Source: Climacium dendroides (taxonomy: Eukaryota > Streptophyta > Bryopsida > Hypnales > Climaciaceae). Taken from it: a stretch of DNA of 64,000 bases. A program made the position numbers and the translations under genes. The notes under the pieces are model-generated. The model saw only the letters and a list, made by a program, of their open reading frames with translations, did no database searches and was not told where the DNA came from. The stretch is taken from NCBI GenBank assembly GCA_950106755.1, contig OX467085.1, forward strand, positions 4,526,001 through 4,590,000, in the 5' to 3' direction. Positions 1 through 10,749 of this stretch are shown one piece after another (positions within the stretch are counted from its first letter, which is position 1; each line of letters opens with the position of its first letter).

Positions 1-2700
1 CCGGATCACCAGGACCATCGTGCGAATGGAGATATATCACCTCCGAGGGAATTTGAAATTCCAGATCAAATGAGCCACGATTCAGATCAAATGACCCTAC
101 AGTTCTTGTTCCAGAAATTCACAAGAATAGTAGGGAATCTTCAAATTAAAAAAAAAATAGTCCTACGGGGACACCGTAGTGCACTAAGGTCACCGGACAT
201 TCAAAAGTACAATGCACAGAGAGCATTTCCATTTGCATTGCTGCAAGAATTTTGAAAAAACAAAAAATCCATCCCCTCTTGCATTTGTGGATAAGGCCCA
301 CATCTGGAACCGTGGATTAGTCTTGGGAATCAATGGTCCAGATTAAATTTTGATCCATCGTAGGTGGCATAGCTTGAGATGTTGCCACGTGGTCTCTGAA
401 GACGGGTTGAAGTCTTAGAAGAAGTCACGAAGAGATGTTTTTCAAATCCTAAGCGATTTGGAAATTGCAATATAATATAAGCAATTGGAATGAAAAATAG
501 CCCCTTTTGTCTATTTGAAGGAGACATTTATTTTATTCACCCCTAAATGCCTAAGGCACCCTAAAGATGTTTGTCCCAGACCAAAAGCGTGAGGGGTTAT
601 CATTGTCTTCAATAAAACAAAGTTTTTTCATTTTGATGTCTGACAATGAAGGTGTTGAAAGAGCTTCTTTCCTAAACCAATGTTGAGTCTGTAAATCTGA
701 AGGAATACTTTCATTATTACAAATGAAGCAAATGTTTCTTTTTATAAATCCTATCAGTCACTACAATTTTTTTGAAATTTGGAAATCAATGTTCTCTAGG
801 ATTGGAGGTGACATGAAGAACTACGTATAGTGCTAGCACATTGAAATGCGCTTTCATTGAAGTTATTGTTGTATGAAAAGCTGTGAAATTCACTGTATAT
901 AGCACCATCAAGTTGATGGAGTGCAACTGCTCTTATAAAAGGATAGAAAATTTGACCAAATTCACACTTCAATATTTGACACTTTCACTGATTTACTTAG
1001 GGGCTAACTAAGATTTTGAAAGCATAACTCTATTCACGAAGAAAAGAAGTTCTCAAACTTTAACATCTATTTGCTTTATTACAAGTATGCGAAGACAATG
1101 TGCAACCAGTATTTCCTGTGAAAATGGTAGTATCCTCCTACTAACTGTTCTACCAAACCATCTCAAAATACAGGACTTCACTTACAAACAAATTGAGAGG
1201 GTTTTAATGAATAGAAGGTTCTTAGATAGACGTGTCTTCCAATCCACATATTCCTACTATGTATACACTAATACAGTTACAATGACGCACTAGAGCTTGC
1301 CACAGAAATCTTCTATCTTTTGGCGTTCCTGCTAAACCATGAAGAGGAAAGAAAAAAGGGATACTAAATGAGTACTCTGAAAGCTTCGTACCATGGCGTC
1401 CGCTGTCCGTCTGCCACGTTGGGAACTTGGATTTTCTAAGAACACCTCTAGCGCTGCCTCAACATCGACAGCATGCACATCTTCCTCACGAGTAGTACTC
1501 CCACCTTCATATCGAAGAACTCTCTGCAAATCCGTGGGTGCCGATTCGGCAGTCTTTGGCACCGCTCTCCTTCCTCTCGTCATTCTGGATCGCCTCAGTG
1601 CCTTGGATGATGAAAAATATATGGAACCTCGTCTCCTTCCTCTCTTTCTAGGTCTCAAACTAATGAACTCCTTCATTGAGTTGTCTACAAGCATGAAGGG
1701 AGCTCAAATAGCCTATTCATCAACGCTCTCAACTACAACACCAACACTGAAAGCCAAACCATTTGAATGAAGACAAAGAATACAACTGGTGGTCCTTATA
1801 TTCTACAGTATGCTTGCACGCGCCGTCACATCCTCATTTAATAAGACTAATACAAATGGCAAGAGGATGCATAAGTCGGCGCATGGCAGGTTCCTTAATG
1901 TGCCCACTATTTGAAATCTACAAGTACACTAACAATGGTGGCGGAGTCTACATTGAAGATGATGCCGCCAATCCAAAATGACGAGTAAGCTATTCAAGAG
2001 GGGTATAATTCCTTATGCATAGGCTTCAATACTCGCACATGCCAAAGCTTGAGCACAATCTTGTGCATTAAAAAATAAAATATAGTAGATCGTCAGAGTT
2101 CTGATTCTAAGTTTTTCTTAATGAGAATAGGACTTCCAGACTTCGCATGTTTCTCTTAGAAATATGGACTGCTAGTAATGAATAGTCTAATTGACTGTTC
2201 AACTAATTACTTAATGCAATTTTCTAAGTTCACTTATTGGATTCTGAGATGAGGAGTTCTCTTTGCTTTTCATTTTCTATTTTGATGTATATTGGAGATG
2301 CTGAAAGAAATTAGAGTAGAGTAGTGGTAAAGTGTGATCACATGGAATAGACTTTTGAGAATTTGTTTATACCTACGGATGACAAGGACATTCTGTGTGT
2401 GCCTTTGTAATGAGCATTCATTTTAATTGAGAAGAGAAATCCTTAAAATATTTAGTTATTAATCACACTCAAACCCTACGGATTTGTTAGGATATAATTA
2501 ATTGATTTTTAGGGAAGCTTCACTAGGTTTAACAGTCACGTAGTTTTCCAAATTTGATGTACATGGAAGACATTATTGCTTTATGGCAATTGCCATAAAA
2601 TGGTAGTAAATGTCTTCGGAAGAAGAATACGGCTCAATTATTTGGTTCAACCCTGAGTCTGTAAGACTATCCTAGGCGAACCAAAAAAGAATCTTAATCA
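1..2700. other. Intergenic, no supported gene
   Basis: I see no gene that I can support. Open frames exist on both strands around 1330-1770, but they overlap antisense to each other, match no family I recognise and have no clear splice or promoter context. The stretch near 540-580 (CCTAAATGCCTAAGGCACCC) resembles the dispersed repeat also found near 7750, 11820 and 37820, so part of this region is probably old transposon sequence. Confidence 0.5.
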
Positions 2701-2792
2701 TTCAAAAGCCAGAGCTCAATTGTTGTGTACCTCTTCTCCTTGCTTGCATTTGGATTTTCGGCATTCTTTGAGTGCCTCCTCCAGTTGCAACA

Positions 2793-3893
2793 ATGGCATC
2801 GATGAGAATTGATGGTTATGACATTCCTCTGGTATTCCCGGTTGGTGATGATGGGCACGCTAGAGTCCCTTATCACCTTCTACACGTTCGATTCAAATTT
2901 GTAGAGTCCTCCATCTATGTCGAGGAAGAAAAAAGGTCGGAATCAGGTGAAGTGCTTCAATCTATTCCGGTAGTGAAGTTGGCGGAGGATGGAACGTATT
3001 GTTGGTTTCTTACTCCTGGGAATTACAGAGCGTATGGACTTCCACTCTCCATGCTAGGTGCATCAACAGAAATCCAAAGTCGACAGTCAAATAATTCTAT
3101 AGTTGATATGCCATGTAGTCCTCCTGCCCTGTCACCTACCCCAAGTAGAGAAGCTCTACGAGTCCCACACATGCCTCCAATACTTCCTGATGTGAAAGTG
3201 GAGAGATTAGATCCAATTATAGAGTTGTCTACCGAATCTGAAGGAGAGTCTCCCAATGTCATTGCTCGAAAGCGAAGTGGTTCTGTCTAGATTGCATCTG
3301 GAGAGACAGGCATTGGGAAATCACTATCTAGTACCCCGTCAAGAAGTCTCTCTAATTCATCACCATCACTACCTCCAATACAAACACATGTACTAGCAAA
3401 AGCAAGCATCATGGAGTGTCTGAAAAGACTTGCCAGTATGCATCGCTCTCGAAATGAATTGTCAACAATGGATCTGAGCACTGTGAAGCACCAAAGGGTT
3501 CCGTTTCTCCCACCTATATACGACGGGGATGTCATCTTCGAATTGCCTCCTTGTAGACTATCTTCATCTTCAACAGGGGCCAAGCACTTGGAAGGAATGG
3601 ACAAGCGCTACGATGGACATCCGTGGTGCAAGCTCATGACCACAAACATCCACAACTCCGACAACCTCAAATTCCATAAGTCCTACTGTGCTGGCCATCT
3701 CGTTTGTGAGAATGCCAATTGTCAGTATTTGAAAAGAGCTTCACGGCAAAATGAAACTGAGTGGAGTGGCTACACTGTGTTTCCTTTCACTGTTGGCGAG
3801 TGTCCCCCAAAAGAGTCTAGCCTAGTTTGCAAGGTTTGCAAGATGCCACCAACATGTTTTGGTTTATACATGTCATATTCAGTTTGTCAGTGA
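2793..3893 (+). pseudogene. Truncated cysteine-rich, zinc-finger-like transposon-type protein
   Basis: One reading frame runs from ATG 2793 to TGA 3891, broken by one in-frame TAG at 3288-3290. The N-terminal third has no motif I recognise. The middle is Ser/Pro-rich. The C-terminal part carries a cysteine/histidine pattern (YCAGHLVCENANCQYL, then LVCKVCKMPPTC) next to a WCKLMTTNIH block and an NETEW block. This spacing recalls the GCM/WRKY-like zinc-binding modules that precede transposase domains in plant elements, but I cannot name the family. The frame ends six bases before the first 19-bp palindrome at 3900, and no downstream catalytic part follows. The gene is therefore probably cut by the neighbouring element or deleted at its 3' end. 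The family assignment is inference. Confidence 0.45.
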
Positions 3894-3899
3894 GTGATC

Positions 3900-3976
3900 T
3901 TAACTCAAGACGAGTTAAATGTGCAGAAACAGAGACAAGGACCAAGAAATAAAAGTTTTAACTCGGCTCGAGTTGA
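3900..3976. repeat. 19-bp palindrome sites, cluster A left pair
   Basis: Two imperfect copies of the palindrome TTAACTCGAGTCGAGTTAA lie at 3900-3918 and 3958-3976. They sit immediately downstream of the stop of the minus-strand ParB-like gene and immediately after the end of the truncated plus-strand gene. The same motif recurs on the other side of the ParB-like gene and in a second cluster at 14759-15492. Confidence 0.75.
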
Positions 3977-3979
3977 AGT

Positions 3980-5425
3980 TCATGAATTTACCGCAAATAA
4001 TCTCTGATTATAGCCGTCTGCCTTTGTCTTCTTCACACCAGTTATCATCTTCCCAAGCTCTGTGGGCTCTCTTGGTGGAGTTGGACTTCCCATACTTGTC
4101 CACACAGACCTTGATGCAAGAATATTGGTGGACCATGTTGGCATGAAGTTCTGGAAATGGTTCACCCGATTATAGTATGCCGAGATTTTCCTGATGACAT
4201 TGTCGTCCTTGTTCCAAAACACAAAACAGTCCTACTTCTTGAACTTTGCCTTCTTGTCATTAGGAATTTGTTCCATCCCTTGCATTCGCTAAGACGCTGC
4301 CACGCAATGTTGGCCATTCACCATCCAAAACTTGGCGTCCTTGACATCGTCAAACCTTACAGGCCTTGTCTTTACTCCTTGGGGATAGGTGCAGAGGGTC
4401 ATCTTCTTGTCAGGGTCGGGCATGTTCACCAAGAAGTTCAACGCCCTCAATACATCCTTTTCTTCCAACTCTCGAATGTTGAGATTTTGAGGCGGCTTCT
4501 CCAGCTGGTCTATGGAAATCTCAAACTTCTGACCGATCCCTTCGACGTACGATTCCGTGCATGCAGACCAATAATCGGAATACGATTTACATGCCACCTC
4601 GTAGTCGATGTCCTTTACGTTTCCGCTGAGGTCCTGTGGGATGTCTACAATCTCGGATGACAGACTGCTTTCAAGTACTAGCGATGTCCTTCCTTTCACA
4701 GTTCGGGGTTTTAGCGTAGTCGAGGAGACCCTGACGGATCTCCTCGACTGAATTGTTCGGTTTGTTTCAAACGTGTGTGGCTTCGACCAGTCTCTGGTGT
4801 TACAAGCACGAGGGATCCATGGCTGGGCTGGTTGTTGTAATCCCTCGTAAGTGAAACTGGCTGCAGTCTGTTACTCTTGCTTGCCAGTGATGTCTTGAAA
4901 TTACCAAACCCGTTGATGAGTGAATTCACCCTCGATGCCAATGTAACTGACTGTAGAGGGCCTCCATCTTTGTTTTGCCACCTCTTCTCTTCTAGCTGCT
5001 TCTCGATAATCTGTGTTCTCTAATGTCTTGTAGTACGCAGCCACGAAGAAGGAACACTTTCGGCTATTCACGACGTAGGAGAATATGTACTCCTCCGTTT
5101 GGTTGGGGTCCACGATTTTACAGCAAATGAATAGCAAGCCATTTGGACCTGTCAGTACCTCCCGCACCGCCTCCGTTAGTGTGACGGGGAGGTTGTCTTC
5201 CATTTTCTTGTATTTGGTTCTGAATGACAGGTGTTTCGTCATGGGAACAAGGACAATAGTCCAATACTCAACTTCATGGGGTTCTTGCCACTCCCAACAT
5301 TCACCGAGCATGTCGGCGTCGCTGTACTTGTCTCGATCTTCTTCAGGAATGGAAAACCGCTTCAGGTACACCTGCAAACCGGAAACCTGTGCGTCCATTC
5401 CTGCAATGGTATCACGCAGTTCCAA
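3980..5425 (-). pseudogene. ParB-like domain protein, decayed
   Basis: Read on the minus strand, a single frame of 482 codons is maintained without any frameshift or visible intron. Four nonsense codons break it (TAA 4901-4903, TAA 4871-4873, TAG 4289-4291, TAG 4232-4234). Codons about 366-377 read FWMVNGQHCVAA. This matches the 'GxHRxxAA' core of the ParB/Srx-like fold (ParB box II), where prokaryotic ParB proteins contact nucleotide. It parallels FFVCNGNHRRIA in the gene at 30453. Further downstream, DCFVFWN followed by YNRVNHFQNF resembles the continuation in related sequences. The first frame codon shown (5425) is an ATG four bases from a perfect copy of the 19-bp palindrome (5429-5447), so the array may be its promoter region. 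The ParB assignment rests on the motif only. No methyltransferase half is visible here. Confidence 0.5.
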
Positions 5426-5428
5426 CTA

Positions 5429-6005
5429 TTAACTCGACTCGAGTTAAATATTATTTAGTCATAAATGTATTTTCAGGAGCATGGTGGTTTGCTTGAAATT
5501 CTGTGGGTGAAGTGTATTTTTGATGGTACTGATTTAGTTCGACGCTTACCGTTTGCATTGTTTTTAACTTGGGCCGAGTTAAGGTTTCTATTGTGTGTTT
5601 CAGTTGTTTTTGTCTTCCTAGGAAAATGGTTTCTTTTACAATTATGTTATCTGTCGGATTGGATTATTTCCGGAGTTCAATATTTCTTCTTAGTATGTAT
5701 GTGAATTCAATATTTACTCACTATTTCACTCAAACTGAATTAAATAGATTCGTTTATTAAAATACTCAATGGAGGTTTGCCGCTGGCATTTAACTCGGCT
5801 CGAGTTAAACTAGTCGTCAGGATTGATTTTCGATATGTTTCTGGGCTTTCTTCATCCACAAATTACATCGTACATGGTCATGACAGTTAAGTCGCGTACA
5901 ATTTTAACTCAAATTAAGTTAAAATCTAGCGATGCTTTAAAAAAAGAGCTTCTGAATACCTAGTTATTGAGTTAAACTAGCATCGAGTTAAATTGCTTCG
6001 TGTTA
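5429..6005. repeat. 19-bp palindrome array, cluster A right
   Basis: Copies of TTAACTCGAGTCGAGTTAA-like palindromes lie at 5429-5447 (perfect arms around a central C), 5564-5582, 5790-5808 and 5904-5922. Half-sites GAGTTAAA follow near 5970-5990. The array begins four bases upstream of the ParB-like gene start and extends about 580 bp away from it. A short TTTAGGG-type double motif follows near 6025-6045. No gene is supported inside the array. Confidence 0.75.
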
Positions 6006-6045
6006 AACGTACATCGTGATTGGTTTTAGGGTTTAGGGTTTCTAC

Positions 6046-6538
6046 TAGATTTACTTTGCTGTGTGAATTGAATGGGTTCAAACAATTGCACACAATGAGA
6101 ATTGCAATGCCACAGAAACTATGTATTCCATGCCACAAATCTAAAAGCTCAGAAACTGAGTATGCAGATGCACAACAGGATTAGAATGAAAGAAGGATTG
6201 CAACAGAAGGAGGATTGCAATGAAAGTAAAATTCAGTACAAGGTAGAAATTTTGCATACTAGGAATAGAAACCTGAAGAAGCTCAGATGCACGAACTCCA
6301 AAACATCCGAAAACAGAGTAGCAACGGAATCCCACAAACCCTAAATGTTGTGCCCCCAAAGAACTAGACACGAGTTGCACACAAAAACTCCAAAACGGAA
6401 TCCAGCAAACCCTACACGCCGCTTCTCCCCACGCTCTCACTACTAGAAAATTTTGTTTTTCTGTTGTTTTGGTCGCGTTGATCCGGTCAAAATTTGACAA
6501 AAATATGTTGGTTTCACACACCCTAAATCCAAATCGGA
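6046..6538. other. Non-coding stretch with possible CACTA-type end
   Basis: No supported gene. At about 6436 the sequence CACTACTAGAAAATTTTG resembles the conserved terminus of plant CACTA (En/Spm) elements. I could not find a matching inverted end or a CACTA transposase in the window, so this is at best a fragment. Confidence 0.25.
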
Positions 6539-6656
6539 AACTCGCCAACTACTCACCACTCGTCGAAACTCGCCAACTACTCACTACTCGCCAAAACTAG
6601 CCAACTTCTCACCACTCGCCGAAACTCGCCAACTTCTCACCACTCGCTGAAGCTCG
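6539..6656 (+). repeat. 28-bp minisatellite, four copies plus a partial
   Basis: Units start at 6539, 6567, 6595 and 6623, with a partial copy at 6651. Each begins AACTCGCCAACT and ends with CACTCGCCGA or a variant. The copies differ at a few positions each. The repeat length is not a multiple of three and no open frame crosses it, so it is non-coding. Confidence 0.85.
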
Positions 6657-7185
6657 CAAACTCAAAACAAGACTATGCAGACACAAATCACAAAAACAAA
6701 AAGTCACACAGAAATCACACAAACTCTCTCACTACATGCAAGCATGAGCTGGAACAACAGTGCATTTCGAAGAGGTTGGGGTTCCAACGCACGGACGAAG
6801 GAACTCGGATTTCGGGGAGGCGTGCAATCTGGGCCCTCCATTGCAATTGATCGTCCAGATTGATGATTGTTGTCTCCAGCGCATTCAACCTCCAAATTTG
6901 GCATTAATGACATGCCAGTTATGGTAATGAAGTTGTTGATTTGGATTTGGGGCATGCTGATTTTTAATTTTTTTTAATTAATTTCTTTGACACAAACGGT
7001 AGGAGGTCCATACATGGATTTTCTAAGGACCTAGAATTGAAATTAGGGTAGGTGAAACATCTTCAAATTTTTTTCAATAAATTTTTCCTAAAAGACAAGT
7101 AGAATTCACATCTAACCCAAAATGTTTCATATTTTTGGGAGCTTTGTGTAATTAGTTATTCAATTTTGCAATTGAAATGGCATAG

Positions 7186-7322
7186 GGCTCTAAAATGGCT
7201 CACCTCCTAGAATGTACACTTTTGGTACATTACTAAGGACTATGAAAAAAAAAATGTACAAATAGTGTACATTTAAGAAGGTGGGCCATTTTAGAAAGAG
7301 TGCTATTTTAGGACCTCGTACC
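7186..7322. repeat. Fold-back (MITE-like) sequence
   Basis: An arm at 7192-7220 (AAAATGGCTCACCTCC then AATGTACA) is complementary to a downstream arm at about 7255-7296 (TGTACATTT then GGTGGGCCATTTT). A-rich spacer lies between them. The arms are imperfect. The structure and AT-richness fit a short non-autonomous DNA transposon, but no target duplication was confirmed. Confidence 0.5.
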
Positions 7323-7739
7323 TTAGTATATTTCATCCTGAAATTGTCAATATCATAACTCTAAACCCCTCATGTATTTTGATAAATACATTTTGCATAC
7401 TTCATATATCACATTTCTTTATGGGATTCTTAATATTTCATTGATAGTCATCAATATTGAAAAGGTATGACAAAAATCACAATACGATTTCAAGATAATG
7501 AAACAAATTATAAACTTTATCATCCCCACATTACTAATTATTTGATACACTCTCTATTCCTACTACAATGCACTTGAAGATTCTTGAATGTTCTTTTCTT
7601 CACATCTTAAGAGTACCTTTTTTTAATTGATTCTTACGAAATTTAATCATATAATACCAAATGTCCTCACTCTTTACAATTCCATCTTATAATTAATTTT
7701 TACTATTTGTGTGTATATATTAGGGTTCAAGTGAAATCT

Positions 7740-8110
7740 AAAATGAACTCATAAATGCTAAAGGCACCCAAATATGGTGTTTGCAAAACTTTGAAGTTAA
7801 ATAAATTTTAACCAACTTAGTACTTTTAGTAGTTCATATTTTTGAATGTTCTTCTTAAAGTCTAGATTTACCTCCAAAAGTCCGATCTTGAAATTAAATG
7901 ACAATGATTTTTCTATAAGAGATTCTGTGCAAGAATATCCTATGTAATCTTGACTTTCTTAAGTGTTAAGAGCTCTTAGAAATGAGCCTCAAATTATACA
8001 GTACATCTTGGAGAAAAAATCAAATTCTAAATTCATTTTAAAATGTTGTAGAGAGAATTTTGAGAAGTCGTAAATTCATTCGGGTTCTTCAAGTAAGGCA
8101 AATTAACCTC
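7740..8110 (+). repeat. Dispersed repeat, copy inverted relative to 11400-11790
   Basis: This stretch matches the reverse complement of about 11400-11790 over several blocks. Examples are the segment around AACCAACTT, the block ATGATTTTTCTAT, and the block GAAATGAGCCTCAAAT. A related segment in the orientation of the 11740 copy lies at 37745-37860. The arrangement suggests remnants of one transposable-element family. I see no coding capacity that belongs to it. Confidence 0.6.
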
Positions 8111-8224
8111 AAATTTTTTTTGTCATGGACTTTTTAGATTTCACTTGCAAAAAAGACTTCAATTGTTTTTTGCTATTTTAGCACCTTCATAATCAAACGT
8201 TATAATCTTTCACTCCATAAATGA

Positions 8225-8575
8225 TATTGTTGTACTTTTTTTTCACGTGAATTTCATGACTTTATATTGATTTGGACATTAAAGGACAGGGCAAGGTTCT
8301 TGACCCCATTTTCTTTATTTCACATAGAAGGTCATTCAAAGTGACCACCAATATTATATTTTTTTGAATGCTTGAGTTAAGGATTGATTGCAACTTGGAC
8401 AACATGTTTCCCATTTTTTTTCACATGAATGTCTACTATTATATAGTTTTGGACATTAAAATACAAGGCAAGGTTCTGGCCTTCATTTTTTATTTCACAT
8501 ACAAGGTCATTCAAAGAGACCAAAAATTGCGTTTATGAGTGATTGCAAGTCGCACAACATGATTTCCTTTTTTTT
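8225..8575 (+). repeat. Tandem duplication, about 178-bp period
   Basis: Two successive units share TTTGGACATTAAA, CAAGGCAAGGTTCT-type and AAGGTCATTCAAAG blocks (8270-8345 and 8450-8520). Each is followed by GATTGCAA and a CACAACATG-type or GACAACATG-type block. The copies are diverged and AT-rich, with no gene inside. Confidence 0.65.
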
Positions 8576-8863
8576 AAAATGATTTATTCTATTGACGATA
8601 TATTAGGGCTTGGATGCTATTGCAATATTTTCAAAATCAAATTATTCATGCTCAAAGTAGAATTCAAAAAGATCCTTCCAAAAATTTAAACTACCAAAAA
8701 TAGCAATCAAGTAAGGGTTCATATAACTTCAAAGTTCTTTACACACAACATTTTGAAAGAACATGCTCAAAGTAGAATTCAAATTTTTTGAATACCATTA
8801 TTTTTTTGTTTTGTTTTCATTCTTATTAATATTGTATTCATTCTTATTAATATTGTTTTCAAG

Positions 8864-9337
8864 ATGCTCCATCCAAACATAGAGGATGGGCTTATTGTTA
8901 GAGAAGCTGGCACTCACCATGGCATTGACAAAAACACCTCTTTGTCACAAGGATTATCTTCATCATGTGGTGCATACAATGTTCCAGAACTCCCAGTCTT
9001 TATTGATGACGACGTAGGAGAAATTGGTATTTCTAATACTGAAGAAGAGCCGATGGTCTTCAAAGACAAAGATCCCAAAGTGTGTGGGGTAGTTCGGCCT
9101 AATCCTCATGTTCTTTTTGAAGACCTATTGACACTAGTAGATGAATATGATTTGCATGATCACCGGATAGCCGATCTTCAAGCCATTCGAGGGAAGTATA
9201 AGAGTATGGTAGCATGAGGGGTTGCCAATGTTGGAGCATTCAATAGTACTTGGTCTTTCCTTGAATTGCTTGGTGATAACAGTTTGATACGTCGCAAAGG
9301 ATTCTTAGAATCGAAGTCCAGGAAAGTTCAAAAGTAG
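8864..9337 (+). pseudogene. Unrecognised acidic ORF with one internal stop
   Basis: A 117-codon frame starts at ATG 8864 and stops at TGA 9215-9217. The same frame stays open for another 39 codons (to TAG 9335-9337), reading through plausible helical sequence (STWSFLELLG). The protein is rich in Asp/Glu (for example FIDDDVGEIG and NTEEEPMVF) and then carries RPNPHVLFEDLLTLVDEYDL. I do not recognise a family. The composition and the isolated position between repeats suggest an exon or fragment of a transposon-type gene. The ATG is preceded by a T-rich tract ending in AAG, so it could also be an internal exon. Confidence 0.3.
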
Positions 9338-9339
9338 CA

Positions 9340-10500
9340 TGTCATTGATACATGGTAGGTAAAGGTTTAGCCATTTAATTGTAGGTCTACAAGTATTATA
9401 TGTCAACACTATTTAGAAAAAATGAAAGAATATGTTCTTTTGAAATTTTTGAGTAATTTAATGCCTTAGATTTCTTTATGATTTACATTCTTATAATATA
9501 AAGACACAAATAATCCTACATGTTTTAACTTGCAATGCCATGGCACAAATTAGAATGTTTGAATCTTATATTACAAGCATTATGAATTTGATTTTCTCTT
9601 CTGTTTTGTCTATAACTGAAGTTAATTATTTAAAAAATAATAATAATAGAGTTTCTATTCTATTGATTTTTCCAAAATTTAAATTAATTTATTGAATACA
9701 AATTTATCACAATTCAAAATTCATAATACAACAAATTTCAATTAACTCACAAATGACCAAATAGGTTACTTTGGATTTTCTAAGAACTTGTGAGTCCTCT
9801 ATTGGTTTTATGATTTAGAATCTTTACATGAATTTCATATAGTGGATGTCATTCATTAAAATTTATACGTGAAGCTTTGTTTCATGTCATTCCAAAAAAA
9901 ATTCCAAAAGTCTGAAGTTTAATTTTTTATGTTAAAATTGGGTAGTAAAAAATTTATTTAAAAAGAAATATTGTATGTTTTTTTAATTGCATAAAATGAT
10001 ACTTTCTCCTCAACTTCTAAACCATTCAATTTTTAATTATGGAATAGAAGTTATGATTGTATACATTGATACCTACACCTAACTTTTGAACCATTCAAAT
10101 TTTTAATTATGAAGTAAAAGTTACGAAGAGTTTCATTTTGCAAAAAAGGAAAGGTCTCTAAACCTTAAAAATACTCAATTTCAAGAGTTGCCAATACGAA
10201 TTCTCAATTCCACGAAGCTTCAAAAAATATGCAACAACTTGGACCAAATGTCAATTCTCCTTGTCTTTCAAGGAAAATTTACTGAAAAATATTTCAAGAT
10301 GTTTCACCTCCCTAAAATTCAGTTCCAAACCTTAGATGGTCGACTTATGGACTTCGTATCTTAATTGATGAGTTCAGTTATGTACTAAAGAATGGACCAG
10401 TAGCAAGAGTTGGGCTGAGCGAGATGGAGTTGCTGGGTGGGAGGGAGTGGAGGGAGTGCAGCCGGGTAGGAGTGCAGGCCGGGCAGTTGGGCCTGGCAGC
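9340..10500. other. AT-rich intergenic sequence
   Basis: No supported gene. Two similar stretches (10005-10050 and 10075-10120, each with AACCATTCAA and TTTTTAATTATG) indicate a small local duplication. The last 100 bases turn GC-rich (GGGAGTGGAGGGAGTGCAG near 10440) before the inverted repeat that follows. Confidence 0.5.
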
Positions 10501-10507
10501 CTGGCCA

Positions 10508-10686
10508 GGGCCCATTGCCTGCCACAGAGGCCCCCCTTTTTGCTTGAGGGGGGGTGTTTAACATTGCGCAAACCCTAAACCCTAAACAATAACTGGTCAA
10601 TCATAATTGGAACTGAACCTACAAATGCCGGACGTTAAACACCCCCCCTCGAGCAAAAAGGGGGGTCTGTTAGGCATAGTGGGCCC
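10508..10686. repeat. Inverted repeat with telomere-box motif in the loop
   Basis: The arm at 10508-10562 (GGGCCCATTGCCTG through CTTTTTGCTTGAGG to GTGTTTAAC) pairs with 10634-10686 (GTTAAACACC through CGAGCAAAAAGG to GTGGGCCC). The arms are roughly 85 percent complementary over about 53 bp. The 71-bp spacer contains AAACCCTAAACCCTAAAC at about 10570, two units of the plant telomere-type repeat, which is also a common promoter 'telo box'. The structure is consistent with a fold-back element. Confidence 0.75.
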
Positions 10687-10749
10687 CTGCTTCTCCTCTG
10701 TTCCCTCTGTCCGTTCCCTTCGTTCCCTGCCTTCGCTCTTCCTTTTCTC

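Noticed and set aside
1332..1770. Overlapping antisense open frames of about 120 codons on both strands
   Set aside because: Neither shows a family motif, and both exist only because stops are sparse in a GC-richer stretch. One is likely a shadow of the other, or both are chance.
10565..10585. Interstitial telomere
   Set aside because: Only two units are present, which is within the range of ordinary telo-box promoter motifs and chance.
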